A DNA stretch of 64,000 bases from GCA-002282575 sp964519885 (GTDB lineage Bacteria; Pseudomonadota; Gammaproteobacteria; Thiomicrospirales; Thiomicrospiraceae). Below, in pieces: positions 9,555-17,915 of this stretch. Position 1 is the stretch's first letter. Every line of letters starts with the position of its first letter. Location of the stretch: the NCBI GenBank assembly GCA_964519885.1, contig CAZFLX010000010.1:12578-76577 (forward strand). Direction: 5' to 3'. The notes under the pieces were generated by a model. It saw only the letters and a list, made by a program, of their open reading frames with translations. It ran no database searches and had not been told where the DNA came from. The translations under genes were made by a program, and so were the position numbers.

Positions 9555-9718
9555 GGTGTGACAGCTTTCGATTTTTGTGCGCGGCAACGATCTGAGCAAT
9601 ACTTGACCTCGTTCCAGCATTTTTCCCATTTTTTTCGCCAACTGAATGGACGCGCACAAACGATGCAAATTTTGCTGTCTAGGTGGCTTTTGTTACCTTT
9701 GAACTCAGTTTTAGCCAT
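9551..9718 (-). CDS. DUF2256 small zinc-ribbon-like protein
   Basis: A 55-residue protein with the pattern C18-x2-C21, then PFSWRKKWEKCW, then C41-x3-C45 (VKYCSDRCR). This is the DUF2256 family, which I recognise by its CxxC/RPFxWRKKW/CW/VxYCSxxCR signature. The gene ends in an ATGA overlap with the photolyase-related gene, so the two are cotranscribed and translationally coupled. DUF2256 genes are commonly found next to photolyase-related genes; function is unknown, but the cysteines suggest zinc binding. It starts at ATG 9718. Confidence 0.88.
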   Translation of the reverse strand: MAKTEFKGNKSHLDSKICIVCARPFSWRKKWEKCWNEVKYCSDRCRAQKSKAVTP

Positions 9719-9806
9719 GATGAGTGACGCTCTTAAGATAATTACGTCATTACATCATAGTTAGCAGGGTTTTTGAATTGTACAAATATAAGACAAAATT
9801 TCTTGC

Positions 9807-10211
9807 TTAGCCTAATGCTTGCTGGATTTGAGCGATAATGGCTTCAGCTTCACAGGGTGTCCAGTTGTCGGTGGGCGAAAATCCCCATACAGGGCGTGGC
9901 CAAGCGGCATCATCAGCACGACGACCGACAACATGCCAATGCAGTTGCGACACCACATTACCCAAAGCACCGACATTGATTTTATCCAGTGCAAAACACT
10001 GGTTCAATGCCTGAGCACAGAGGCTACTCTCGCTCATCAGTTGCGCTTGGTATTCAACACTGAGTTGATGCACTTCGGTGAGATTAGCAACGCGAGGCAC
10101 TAAAATCAGCCAGGGAAAATCACGTACATTTTCTAACCTTACTTGGCACAGAGGTAAGTCGGTAATAAAAATACTGTCTTGTTCAAGGCGCGGGTCTAGG
10201 ATAAAGCTCAT
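9807..10211 (-). CDS. HIT-family hydrolase
   Basis: 134 residues. The histidine-triad motif is visible as QLHWHVVGRR near the C-terminal third, a variant of the usual H-x-H-x-H-x-x in which the third position is not histidine but G/R follows as in many bacterial diadenosine-tetraphosphate-hydrolase-like HIT proteins. N-terminal IFITDLPLCQVRL and FPWLILVPR are typical of this subgroup. A nucleotidyl hydrolase on small nucleotide conjugates is expected; the substrate is unknown. ATG 10211 gives a normal N-terminus; an in-frame ATG at 10241 would add ten basic residues. It is transcribed divergently from cobS. Confidence 0.85.
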   Translation of the reverse strand: MSFILDPRLEQDSIFITDLPLCQVRLENVRDFPWLILVPRVANLTEVHQLSVEYQAQLMSESSLCAQALNQCFALDKINVGALGNVVSQLHWHVVGRRADDAAWPRPVWGFSPTDNWTPCEAEAIIAQIQQALG

Positions 10212-10277
10212 GCGGATTCTCGTTTTGGGATGCTTTCTCAATTATAATGAATTTATTTTAACGATGTTGGAATCTGT

Positions 10278-11018
10278 GTGAGATTGCCTGTTGGTTTTAT
10301 TTTAGCCATGACCTTCCTGACACGCTTGCCGATGCCGAAGGTGCTCAACTTTCAACCCAGTGATATGGCGAAAGCAGTAGTGTGGTTTCCGCTCGCTGGT
10401 GTGATGGTAGGGGGGCTAGTAGCTGGTTTCTGGTGGCTGGGAAATTTGGTTCATCCGCTCGTGGCAGGATTACTCGGATTATTGGTCTGGGTGTGGGTGA
10501 CGGGTGCCTTGCATTTAGATGGTCTTTCCGATCTCACCGATGCGCTCGGAGCAGCCCATGCTAACGAAGAGCGTTTCCATAAAGTGCTTTCAGACCCGCA
10601 TGTTGGCAGTTTTGGTGTGGTGGCATTGGTATTGCAACTGCTCGCTAAGTTCGCTTTATTAACCTGGCTTGCTTATGCTGAAATGCCCGCGTGGTGGCTG
10701 GTGTTGATTGCGGCTTGGGCGAGATTTGGTGCAGCTTGGTGGTCGTTGAGCCTGCCCAGCATTAAGCCAGGTTTAGGCGAAACCTTTGCCTGGCAAGGCA
10801 AGGTGACGCAGTTAGGTTGGGGCTTTGGCTTGCTGATTGTCGCCACTTTGTTGCTCGCGCCGCCCTTATTGCTGGTCTTTATTCCCATGCTGTTGTGGCA
10901 TGCTTGGTTGCGTTGGCGATTAGCTGGTCAAACGGGTGATGCCTTGGGTGCTGGCATTGAATTGAATGAAAGTATGAGTTTATTGCTATGTGTGTTGTTT
11001 TTACATGGGTTGAATTAA
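10278..11018 (+). CDS. cobS: Adenosylcobinamide-GDP ribazoletransferase
   Basis: This is an integral-membrane enzyme of 246 residues that joins adenosylcobinamide-GDP to alpha-ribazole to form the cobalamin nucleotide loop. Family landmarks are the N-terminal FLTRLPMP, the LDGLSDLTDAL segment with its conserved acidic residues, and the DPHVGSFGVVAL motif. Several hydrophobic helices follow. The start is GTG, since upstream ATGs run into stops. No other cobalamin gene lies in the window, so it is an orphan here, just ahead of lgt. A TATAAT hexamer sits at 10243-10248, but without a convincing -35 box. Confidence 0.93.
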   Translation: MRLPVGFILAMTFLTRLPMPKVLNFQPSDMAKAVVWFPLAGVMVGGLVAGFWWLGNLVHPLVAGLLGLLVWVWVTGALHLDGLSDLTDALGAAHANEERFHKVLSDPHVGSFGVVALVLQLLAKFALLTWLAYAEMPAWWLVLIAAWARFGAAWWSLSLPSIKPGLGETFAWQGKVTQLGWGFGLLIVATLLLAPPLLLVFIPMLLWHAWLRWRLAGQTGDALGAGIELNESMSLLLCVLFLHGLN

Positions 11019-11030
11019 GGATTAGCCGTT

Positions 11031-11837
11031 ATGATGACTTATCAAACCATTGACCCCGTCGCCCTCGATTTGGGCTTGGTGCAAGTGCGCTGGTACGGGA
11101 TGATGTATTTATTGGGATTTTTAGGCGCTTGGTTTTATGGCGTATCGCGCACCAAAGACGACTGGCGTGGTTGGCACAAAGATCAGGTGAGTGATTTGAT
11201 TTTTTACGCTGCCTTAGGCGTCATTCTTGGCGGGCGCTTGGGCTATATTTTCTTCTACGACTTTGCCCACTATCTCGATCAACCTTTGGATATGCTGAAA
11301 ATCTGGCAAGGTGGCATGTCTTTCCACGGTGGCTTGTTGGGGGTAATAACGGCGGTATGGGTTTATGCGCATAAAATTCATAAATCCTTGTTTGAAGTGA
11401 CAGATTTCATTGCGCCCTTTGTGCCCATTGGCTTGTTTTTCGGTCGTATCGGTAACTACATTAATAGTGAATTATGGGGCAAGGTTGCACCTGAACATAG
11501 TCCTTGGGCGATGTTGGTTTACGATCCGCAGCTACAAGCCTTTGTACCAAAATATCCAACCCAATTATTAGAAGCCATATTAGAAGGGCTGGTATTGGGT
11601 GTGTTGCTCTGGTGGTATTCACGTCAACCGCGTGCACGGGGTGCTGTCTCAGGACTCTTCTTACTCGGTTATGGTATTTTCCGTTTCTTCGTCGAATTCT
11701 GGCGTATGCCCGATGTTCAGCTGGGCTATTTGGCGTGGGATTGGCTCACCATGGGTCAGATTCTGTGTTTGCCGATGATTGCAGGTGGACTCTTCTTAAT
11801 CTTTTTCTGGAGTAAGCGCCATGCAACAGTATCATGA
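11031..11837 (+). CDS. lgt: Prolipoprotein diacylglyceryl transferase
   Basis: 268 residues, seven predicted membrane helices. Lgt attaches diacylglycerol from phosphatidylglycerol to the lipobox cysteine of prolipoproteins at the inner membrane. Signature segments are VRWYGMMYLLGF near the N-terminus, GGRLGYIFFYD, GGMSFHGGLLG, and the Lgt signature GRIGNYINSELWG. ATG codons at 11031 and 11034 are both possible, preceded by AAGGATT. The 3' end overlaps thyA by 17 bases, the usual lgt-thyA(-folA) arrangement of gammaproteobacteria. Confidence 0.97.
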   Translation: MMTYQTIDPVALDLGLVQVRWYGMMYLLGFLGAWFYGVSRTKDDWRGWHKDQVSDLIFYAALGVILGGRLGYIFFYDFAHYLDQPLDMLKIWQGGMSFHGGLLGVITAVWVYAHKIHKSLFEVTDFIAPFVPIGLFFGRIGNYINSELWGKVAPEHSPWAMLVYDPQLQAFVPKYPTQLLEAILEGLVLGVLLWWYSRQPRARGAVSGLFLLGYGIFRFFVEFWRMPDVQLGYLAWDWLTMGQILCLPMIAGGLFLIFFWSKRHATVS

Positions 11838-12654
11838 TTTATTACGCTTAATTTTAGCGCAAGGTTCAGCCAAGGATGATCGTACTGGCACAGGTACGAT
11901 TGGTGTGTTTGGGCATCAAATGCGTTTTAATTTACAACAGGGTTTCCCTTTATTAACCACCAAAAAGTTACACTGGAAATCTATTGCCATTGAGTTGCTG
12001 TGGTTTTTGCGTGGTGATACCAATTTGGCTTATCTTAAAGAAAATGGCGTGCGTATTTGGGATGAATGGGCAACAGAAGAAGGTGAATTAGGCCCACTCT
12101 ATGGCAAACAATGGACGCGCTGGGCAACCCCCGATGGTGGTGAAATCAATCAAATCGAGCAAGTGATTGAACAGATCAAAGCCCGCCCCAATAGTCGTAG
12201 GTTGATTGTTTCGGCATGGAACCCTGCAGACTTACCCGACGAAAGCATTTCACCGCAAGCCAATGTGCAACAGGGGCGCATGGCCTTAGCCGCTTGTCAT
12301 GCCTTGTTTCAATTTCAGGTGAGTGATGGCAAATTAAATTGCCAACTCTACCAACGTAGTGCTGACGTGTTTTTGGGTGTGCCCTTTAATATTGCCAGCT
12401 ATGCCTTATTAACGCACATGATCGCGCAACAATGTGATTTGGAAGTGGGCGATTTTGTCTGGACAGGTGGCGATGTGCATTTATATCGCAATACCATTGA
12501 GCAAGCACAACTGCAATTAACGCGCGAACCCTATGCGTTACCAACCCTCAAAATTTTGCGTAAACCCAACAGTATTTTTGATTACACGTTTGATGATTTT
12601 GTTATCGAAAACTACCAAGCGCATCCACACATTTCAGCGAAGGTGGCGGTATGA
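11821..12654 (+). CDS. thyA: Thymidylate synthase
   Basis: 277 residues. It converts dUMP and methylenetetrahydrofolate to dTMP and dihydrofolate. Visible motifs: RTGTGTIGVFG at the N-terminus, the catalytic C159 in LAACHALFQF, and QRSADVFLGVPFNIASYA for dUMP binding. It is about 13 residues longer than the E. coli enzyme because of an insertion (PDESISPQANVQQGR region) just before the catalytic segment, a form seen in other gammaproteobacteria. It overlaps lgt upstream and folA downstream (ATGA). Confidence 0.97.
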   Translation: MQQYHDLLRLILAQGSAKDDRTGTGTIGVFGHQMRFNLQQGFPLLTTKKLHWKSIAIELLWFLRGDTNLAYLKENGVRIWDEWATEEGELGPLYGKQWTRWATPDGGEINQIEQVIEQIKARPNSRRLIVSAWNPADLPDESISPQANVQQGRMALAACHALFQFQVSDGKLNCQLYQRSADVFLGVPFNIASYALLTHMIAQQCDLEVGDFVWTGGDVHLYRNTIEQAQLQLTREPYALPTLKILRKPNSIFDYTFDDFVIENYQAHPHISAKVAV

Positions 12655-13151
12655 ACATCGCCTTAATCGCCGCCTTAGATGAAAATCGCGCCATAGGTTT
12701 TGACAACAAGATGCCGTGGCATTTACCCGATGATCTCAAGTTTTTCAAGGCTTCTACCCAGGGTGGTGTGGTGGTGATGGGGCGTAAAACCTTTGAATCG
12801 CTCGGCTGTCGTCCCTTGCCGAATCGTCGCAATATTGTGCTCACCCGTCAAGCCAACTGGATGGCTGAAGGTATCGAAGTGGCTGATGATTGGCAACAGC
12901 TTTGTCAAAGCTTAGACAAGCAAGGCTTAGAAAAAGTGTGGATTATTGGTGGTGGCGAAATTTACGCCACTTGTCTTACGCAGGCGACTGAATTAGTATT
13001 GACACAGGTTGCGACCAAACTTCCCCATGCTGATGCTTGGTTTCCTGAATGGCAAACCGAGGATTGGGTGTTAGTTGATCAACAACTTCACCCAGCCGAT
13101 GAGCGTCATGCCTTCGCCTTTAGCTGGCAGAGGTGGCAACGAAAACCCTAA
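12651..13151 (+). CDS. folA: Dihydrofolate reductase
   Basis: 166 residues. It reduces dihydrofolate to tetrahydrofolate with NADPH, regenerating the product of the overlapping thyA reaction. Seen motifs: IAALDENRAIG, the substrate-binding WHLPDDLKFFK with the catalytic acid, VVMGRKTFESLG, and the NADPH-binding IIGGGEIYA. The ATG overlaps the thyA stop by four bases, so the two enzymes of the thymidylate cycle are coupled. Confidence 0.96.
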   Translation: MNIALIAALDENRAIGFDNKMPWHLPDDLKFFKASTQGGVVVMGRKTFESLGCRPLPNRRNIVLTRQANWMAEGIEVADDWQQLCQSLDKQGLEKVWIIGGGEIYATCLTQATELVLTQVATKLPHADAWFPEWQTEDWVLVDQQLHPADERHAFAFSWQRWQRKP

Positions 13152-13188
13152 AAATACCACCATAAAAAAGATAAGATTAGGATAGCTC

Positions 13189-15300
13189 ATGAAGATTAAA
13201 GGAAAATTTACGCTGGCATTTGTCAGTGTTTTTGTATTGGTAGCAGCTGGATCAGCCATTACTTTGGTAATGAATACCCAAGTCGAGTCGCAAGTTAATC
13301 AAATGCTCAACGAGCATCGCGTCAAATATGACTTGGCGCGTCAAATTCAATATGAATCAGCGGTGCGTGCTGAAGTTCAACGTAATCTCGTCATTATTTC
13401 AAATGCCAAACAATTAGAACAAGAACGTCAGAAGATGAGGGATTCGGCCGATCGTTATGGCGAACGTCTAAAACAATTGTCGGAACTACCTTTGTCTGTT
13501 CACGAAGCGGAAATGATTGATAAGATTCGTGCTAATGGTGTCGAAACCTATACCGCTTTGGGCGAGTTCTTAAGTAATCTTGACGCCGATATGAAAGAAG
13601 AGGCAACAGACGTTCTCTATGGTTCCATGCGTGACATTCAGTTGCGTTTCTTTAAGTTGATTGATGAGTTTACGCAAATTCAAGAACAGAACCTAAGACA
13701 GTCTGAACAGGAGTTGGCAGCAGCATTGAAATTTGCCAATGCGCTACAATTTATCATCGCGACAATAATGGCGATTTTCGTCAGTATTGTTGGTGTGTTG
13801 CTCACACGCTCGATTGCCTCACCCATTACGGCATTAACCAATAAAATGCGTGAAATCGCCGCCAGTGCTGATTTTACTCAGCGTGTGTCTTTAGGTAAGC
13901 GCAATGATGAGCTAGGGGATAGTGCACAGGCGTTCAATGCGTTGATTGCACAAGTTGGTCAGTCATTATCCGAGGTGAATCAAGTGGTACATGGCTTGGC
14001 GACCGGTGATTTTAGTCAACGTGTGCATGGCCAATTGTCGGGTGATTTGTTGCATCTAAAGGATAAGGTTAACGAGTCGGCGGATGCGATTTCGGCCAGC
14101 ATGGACTGTTTAACTAATGCGCTGACGGCTTTGCAACAAGGCGATTTTAGCGTACATAGTGTGAATGACCGTCTGTTGGGACGTTATCGTGAGATGGTTC
14201 AATTAAGTGTCGATACCGCCAGCCGTTTAGATGCCGTCGTATCCGATGTCAACCGTACCATGCATGATTTGGTTGATGGTAAATTTAGTGCGCGTGTGAG
14301 CGTGAATGCTCAAGGTGATTTAGGTCATTTAAGTGATAGCATTAACCAAATGGCAGATGGACTGTCGAAAGCGGTGAATGATATTTTGCAGTTGGCGCAG
14401 GCTTTGTCTCAGGGGCGCGTGGTGGCACGTATGCAAGGTCAATACGCTGGTGAGTTGAATGATATTGCGTTAGCGATGAATCAGGGCATGGATCGGGTGC
14501 AATCGAGTTTGATGGAAATTGCTTATGCCGCTCAAATCGTTGAGCAGGCGAGTCAGGAGGTTTCTGCTGGTAATGAGCATTTCTCTCATCGTAGCCACGA
14601 GCAAGCAGTGGATCTACAAAACGCACTCTTGTCGATGCGTGAGGTCTTAGCCTTATTGCAGAGCAATGTGCAACAAACGGAACAAGGCCGTCAATTGGCG
14701 GCAGATACGCTAACTGCGTCGGAAGTGGGCGTGGTGACGATGAACCAGACAGTGCAGGCAATGCAGGATATTCGTCAAGCGAATGAAAAGATTACTGGTA
14801 TTGTCGGCCTAATCGATTCGATTGCTTTCCAAACTAACTTGTTAGCCTTAAATGCCGCTGTGGAAGCTGCGCGTGCTGGTGAGCATGGTCGAGGCTTTGC
14901 AGTGGTGGCGAGTGAAGTACGTGCCTTAGCACAAAAATCGGCACAAGCGGCTCAAGAAATTAAGGCGGTTGTGAACCAATCGATTGAAAAAACCGCTAGT
15001 GGTGATGCCTTAGTCGCGGAAACGGTGAAGGCATTCCAATCTATCGAAGCACGTTTGCGCGAAACAGATAGCGCCATCGAGCGTATTGCGCAAGGTACTA
15101 GTGAGCAGCGCAATGGCATGGAATTGATTGGTTCTAAAATGCATGAGATGGATGGGCGGACGCAACAAAATGATGCCTTGATCAGTGAAATTTCTAATAC
15201 GGCGAATACCTTACGTGAACAGGCGAGTGAAATGTTGGCGCGTGTGCAAGTGTTTGAATTAGGTCAGTCTCATTCTGGCAAAGTTAAGTTGTTAAGCTAA
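13189..15300 (+). CDS. Poly-HAMP methyl-accepting chemotaxis protein
   Basis: 703 residues. TM1 is at about residues 8-28 and TM2 at about 185-207, enclosing a helical periplasmic domain of ~155 residues of the four-helix-bundle type. After TM2 is a canonical HAMP (SPITALTNKM...), followed by at least four more HAMP-like units with the recurring core GDFSQRV / GDFSVHS / GKFSARV / GRVVARM about 60-70 residues apart. The signalling tip FQTNLLALNAAVEAARAGE is near residue 545. Other receptors of this window share the repeated linker. A CheA/CheW-coupled inner-membrane receptor is expected; the ligand is unknown. Confidence 0.93.
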   Translation: MKIKGKFTLAFVSVFVLVAAGSAITLVMNTQVESQVNQMLNEHRVKYDLARQIQYESAVRAEVQRNLVIISNAKQLEQERQKMRDSADRYGERLKQLSELPLSVHEAEMIDKIRANGVETYTALGEFLSNLDADMKEEATDVLYGSMRDIQLRFFKLIDEFTQIQEQNLRQSEQELAAALKFANALQFIIATIMAIFVSIVGVLLTRSIASPITALTNKMREIAASADFTQRVSLGKRNDELGDSAQAFNALIAQVGQSLSEVNQVVHGLATGDFSQRVHGQLSGDLLHLKDKVNESADAISASMDCLTNALTALQQGDFSVHSVNDRLLGRYREMVQLSVDTASRLDAVVSDVNRTMHDLVDGKFSARVSVNAQGDLGHLSDSINQMADGLSKAVNDILQLAQALSQGRVVARMQGQYAGELNDIALAMNQGMDRVQSSLMEIAYAAQIVEQASQEVSAGNEHFSHRSHEQAVDLQNALLSMREVLALLQSNVQQTEQGRQLAADTLTASEVGVVTMNQTVQAMQDIRQANEKITGIVGLIDSIAFQTNLLALNAAVEAARAGEHGRGFAVVASEVRALAQKSAQAAQEIKAVVNQSIEKTASGDALVAETVKAFQSIEARLRETDSAIERIAQGTSEQRNGMELIGSKMHEMDGRTQQNDALISEISNTANTLREQASEMLARVQVFELGQSHSGKVKLLS

Positions 15301-15318
15301 CTCTTGTACCCCCAACAA

Positions 15319-15352
15319 CCTCTCCCTTGATAAAGGGGAGGCTAGGAGGGGG
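15319..15352. repeat. Imperfect hairpin, GGGGAGG/CCTCTCCC type, between convergent genes
   Basis: CCTCTCCCTT (15319-15328), a three-base spacer and AAAGGGGAGG form an imperfect hairpin, followed by a further GGAGGGGGT. It lies in the 53-base gap between the tail-to-tail chemoreceptor and membrane-protein genes and may terminate both. The C/T-rich then A/G-rich style resembles short dispersed intergenic repeats of other proteobacteria; a second, only distantly similar, element is at 28,768. Confidence 0.4.
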
Positions 15353-15353
15353 T

Positions 15354-15884
15354 CTAACTGGATTGAGCGTCAGTTACTGGGGCAGCTTCTGGATAAAGTG
15401 CTTGCAGTTGACTGAGTAAAAACTCACGGTCTTTCTGTTGTAAGCGTTTAATGGCACGCACATAATCATCGATTTCTACCTGACCTTGCTTGCTGAGTTT
15501 GTAAAATAATCGACGATAGTTTTGTTTCGCCAACAGCGGCTTAAACCAAGGCAAGAAACCTTCCTCACCTTCTAATTCATTAACGTAAGCCAACACTTGG
15601 TTGGTGGCTGCGCTTTGCCATTGCACATCCCACAGGTGATAGGCATAGCCTACCAATAATGCTAAAGCTGCACCACCGACAAAACCCCAGATCATTTTAT
15701 TCATACTTAAGCCTATGGCGACACCGGCTAGTAATATGAGAACGGTAACGGGAATGATAAAAAAGTTAAGGTCTTTTCCGGCTCTAAGCTGAATCAGTTG
15801 TTGTTGAACATTCAACCGATCAAGTTCGACTGCACTCAGTTTTGCCAGTAACTCTTGTGGATTGGGTGGTGAAGTGGCTTTCAT
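15354..15884 (-). CDS. Hypothetical two-helix membrane protein
   Basis: 176 residues, not assigned to a family. Residues ~1-37 are polar with leucine heptads (coiled-coil-like: LLAKLSAVELDRLNVQQQLIQL). Two hydrophobic helices follow at about 40-60 and 64-88, with a short turn (MNKM) between. The C-terminal half is soluble and rich in charged and aromatic residues (FLPWFKPLLAKQNYRRLFYKLSKQGQ). It lies directly downstream of apaH, two bases after that stop codon's end, so it may be the last gene of the lptD...apaH transcript. No function can be offered. Confidence 0.75.
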   Translation of the reverse strand: MKATSPPNPQELLAKLSAVELDRLNVQQQLIQLRAGKDLNFFIIPVTVLILLAGVAIGLSMNKMIWGFVGGAALALLVGYAYHLWDVQWQSAATNQVLAYVNELEGEEGFLPWFKPLLAKQNYRRLFYKLSKQGQVEIDDYVRAIKRLQQKDREFLLSQLQALYPEAAPVTDAQSS

Positions 15885-15886
15885 GC

Positions 15887-16744
15887 TCAGTGACCTGGCC
15901 TAGCATATTGTGGGCAATGAATCTGAATAATTTCCTGACTTTCGAGGCACAATGCGCTGAGTGATTTTCCCCATAAGCAACCACTATCTAAGCAAATTGC
16001 ATTGGGGTGTGGCTGGAGGTGGGTGTCTTGACTGAGCGTTGACCAGTGACCAAATAGAATGCGACCACAACTATCATCTACTCTGGGCCAACTGAACCAG
16101 GGGGCATAGCCCTTAGGCGCTGACGCGTGAGCAGCCATTTTGTGCTTAAACTCTAACCTGCCGTCGGCTTGACACAGGCGCATACGGGCAAAGCCATTGA
16201 TGGCGTAGCGAAGATGTTCGATATCGGTTTCAGCTTCCTTTTCATGCGCTGGCTGATTGCCGTACAGATGCTGATGAATAAAGGACTGCCAATCATCTGC
16301 CTGTAAGCGTTGTTCGATAGCATGCGCCCAGAATTGAGCTTGGGTGAGTGACCATTGTGGCACAATTCCGGCATGAACTAAGGTGGTATTAACATCTTCT
16401 AGGTTAATGAGCAAGGGACGATGGCGCAACCAATCTAGCAGCACCCCGCGATCTGGTGCGTTTAGAATGGGTAACAGGGTGTCGCTAGATTTGTGGTAAC
16501 GCTCGTTGCCGGTAGCTACCGCCAATAGGTGGAAGTCATGATTGCCTAAGACGCTATTCACATTGGGTGTATGAGCCGCCCAGCGCAGACAATCCAGCGA
16601 TTGTGGGCCGCGGTTAATGATATCACCCAATAAATAGACATGGTCAATGCCTTCACGAAAGTTGACTTCTTCCAGTAATTGTTCAAGACTGGCGAAGCAG
16701 CCTTGCAAATCCCCAATGACATAGCGTTTCGCACAATCCGACAT
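15887..16744 (-). CDS. apaH: Bis(5'-nucleosyl)-tetraphosphatase, symmetrical
   Basis: 285 residues. It cleaves Ap4A into two ADP. The metallophosphatase motifs are all present: GDLQG near the N-terminus, GDIINRGP and GNHD. The length is close to that of E. coli ApaH (280). The ATG overlaps the apaG stop (TGATG), as part of the lptD-surA-pdxA-ksgA-apaG-apaH operon conserved in gammaproteobacteria. Confidence 0.97.
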   Translation of the reverse strand: MSDCAKRYVIGDLQGCFASLEQLLEEVNFREGIDHVYLLGDIINRGPQSLDCLRWAAHTPNVNSVLGNHDFHLLAVATGNERYHKSSDTLLPILNAPDRGVLLDWLRHRPLLINLEDVNTTLVHAGIVPQWSLTQAQFWAHAIEQRLQADDWQSFIHQHLYGNQPAHEKEAETDIEHLRYAINGFARMRLCQADGRLEFKHKMAAHASAPKGYAPWFSWPRVDDSCGRILFGHWSTLSQDTHLQPHPNAICLDSGCLWGKSLSALCLESQEIIQIHCPQYARPGH

Positions 16745-17133
16745 CAGTGTAGCGTCCGTGGAATGCTGAGTAGGAAAGGCGCAATGGGCGCACGATAGGT
16801 GTAACCCTGTGCATCTTCAAATACATAATAGCCTTCCATTTGACCATAGGGTGTGGCAATTTGCGCGCCAGAAGCATAAACAAAGCCTTCATTGGCAGCA
16901 AGTGTCGGTTGCTGACCCACCACGCCAGCGCCTTGCACCACTTCAACCTTTTGGTTGTCGTCGGTAATTTGCCAGTAGCGTCGACGCAAGGTCATGGCTT
17001 GCTCACCTTCATTGACGATGGTGATTTGATAGGCAAAGGTGTAACGATGTTGCATCGGAATCGATTGTTCGGGCAAGTACTGAGTTTCTACCTCAATCCG
17101 AATCGGTGCAAGGGGAAGGTATTGGTCACTCAT
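16744..17133 (-). CDS. apaG: ApaG/DUF525 protein
   Basis: 129 residues of the ApaG (DUF525) fold, a fibronectin-III-like beta sandwich; biochemical role is still not settled. Recognisable segments: RYTFAYQITIVNEG, LRRRYWQITD and GQMEGYYVFED. Start ATG 17133 overlaps the ksgA stop by four bases (ATGA), which fits the E. coli length of 125; an in-frame ATG at 17160 is inside ksgA and is rejected. Confidence 0.96.
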   Translation of the reverse strand: MSDQYLPLAPIRIEVETQYLPEQSIPMQHRYTFAYQITIVNEGEQAMTLRRRYWQITDDNQKVEVVQGAGVVGQQPTLAANEGFVYASGAQIATPYGQMEGYYVFEDAQGYTYRAPIAPFLLSIPRTLH

Positions 17134-17915
17134 TGAGGCTGAGACTCCTGAACATAACAATCGCTAAGACGCACAAAATCGTCGACACTTAACACCTCGG
17201 CACGTAACCCTGGGTTGATGGCGCAAGCCTCAATTTGCTCGGCATTCAGCCAGCCTTTAAGGTTGTTGCGCAGGGTTTTACGGCGCATAGAAAAGGACTG
17301 TTTGACGATTTGTGCAAAGACGGCTTCGCTGGAAGCCACAAAAGGTAGTTGACGATAAGGCACTAAACGCACCACAGCAGAATCAACTTTCGGTGGCGGA
17401 TCGAAGGCTTCAGGACCAATATGAAACAAGTCGTCAATGGCGCAGTAGTATTGTGCCATCACGCTCAGGCGACCATAGTGTTCGCCATCGGGTTCGCTGG
17501 CTAGGCGTTGGACCACTTCTTTTTGTAACATAAAGTGCATGTCTGTGATGCTGTCACGCGCTTCCAAGAGTTTAAAAATCAGTGGGGTAGAGATGTTGTA
17601 GGGTAGATTGCCGACCACGCGTAATGGATTGGCAATCACCGCATAATCGACCGTTAAAGCGTCTTGATGCACAATGGTAAAATGCGCGCGATTGCCATAG
17701 CGTTTGTTAAGGGTAGGAATCAGATCATTGTCGATTTCCACCACCGTGAAGCGACTCACTTGGTCAATTAGGCGGTCGGTGAGCGCACCTTCACCAGGCC
17801 CAATTTCGAGCATGACATCGCTTTGTTGTGGCGCTATGGCGTGGGTCATGCGCTCCAGTACCGATTGGTCGTGTAGAAAGTGTTGACCGAAGCGTTTTTT
17901 ATGTTGATGGCTCAT
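17130..17915 (-). CDS. ksgA: 16S rRNA (A1518/A1519) dimethyladenosine transferase
   Basis: 261 residues. It dimethylates two adjacent adenosines in the 3' hairpin of 16S rRNA late in small-subunit assembly. Motifs: KRFGQHFLHD at the N-terminus, EIGPGEGALTDRL for SAM binding, and the catalytic NLPYNIS. ATG 17915 overlaps the pdxA stop (ATGA). The ATG at 17933 would add a short unnatural extension. Confidence 0.97.
   Translation of the reverse strand: MSHQHKKRFGQHFLHDQSVLERMTHAIAPQQSDVMLEIGPGEGALTDRLIDQVSRFTVVEIDNDLIPTLNKRYGNRAHFTIVHQDALTVDYAVIANPLRVVGNLPYNISTPLIFKLLEARDSITDMHFMLQKEVVQRLASEPDGEHYGRLSVMAQYYCAIDDLFHIGPEAFDPPPKVDSAVVRLVPYRQLPFVASSEAVFAQIVKQSFSMRRKTLRNNLKGWLNAEQIEACAINPGLRAEVLSVDDFVRLSDCYVQESQPQ

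Noticed and set aside
9457..9657. 66-residue minus-strand ORF over the photolyase start
   Set aside because: It is an out-of-frame shadow of the DUF2256 and photolyase genes.
9552..9668. ATG 9668 as start of the photolyase-related protein
   Set aside because: The extension is the DUF2256 gene read in another frame; the ATGA overlap at 9554 is a better start.
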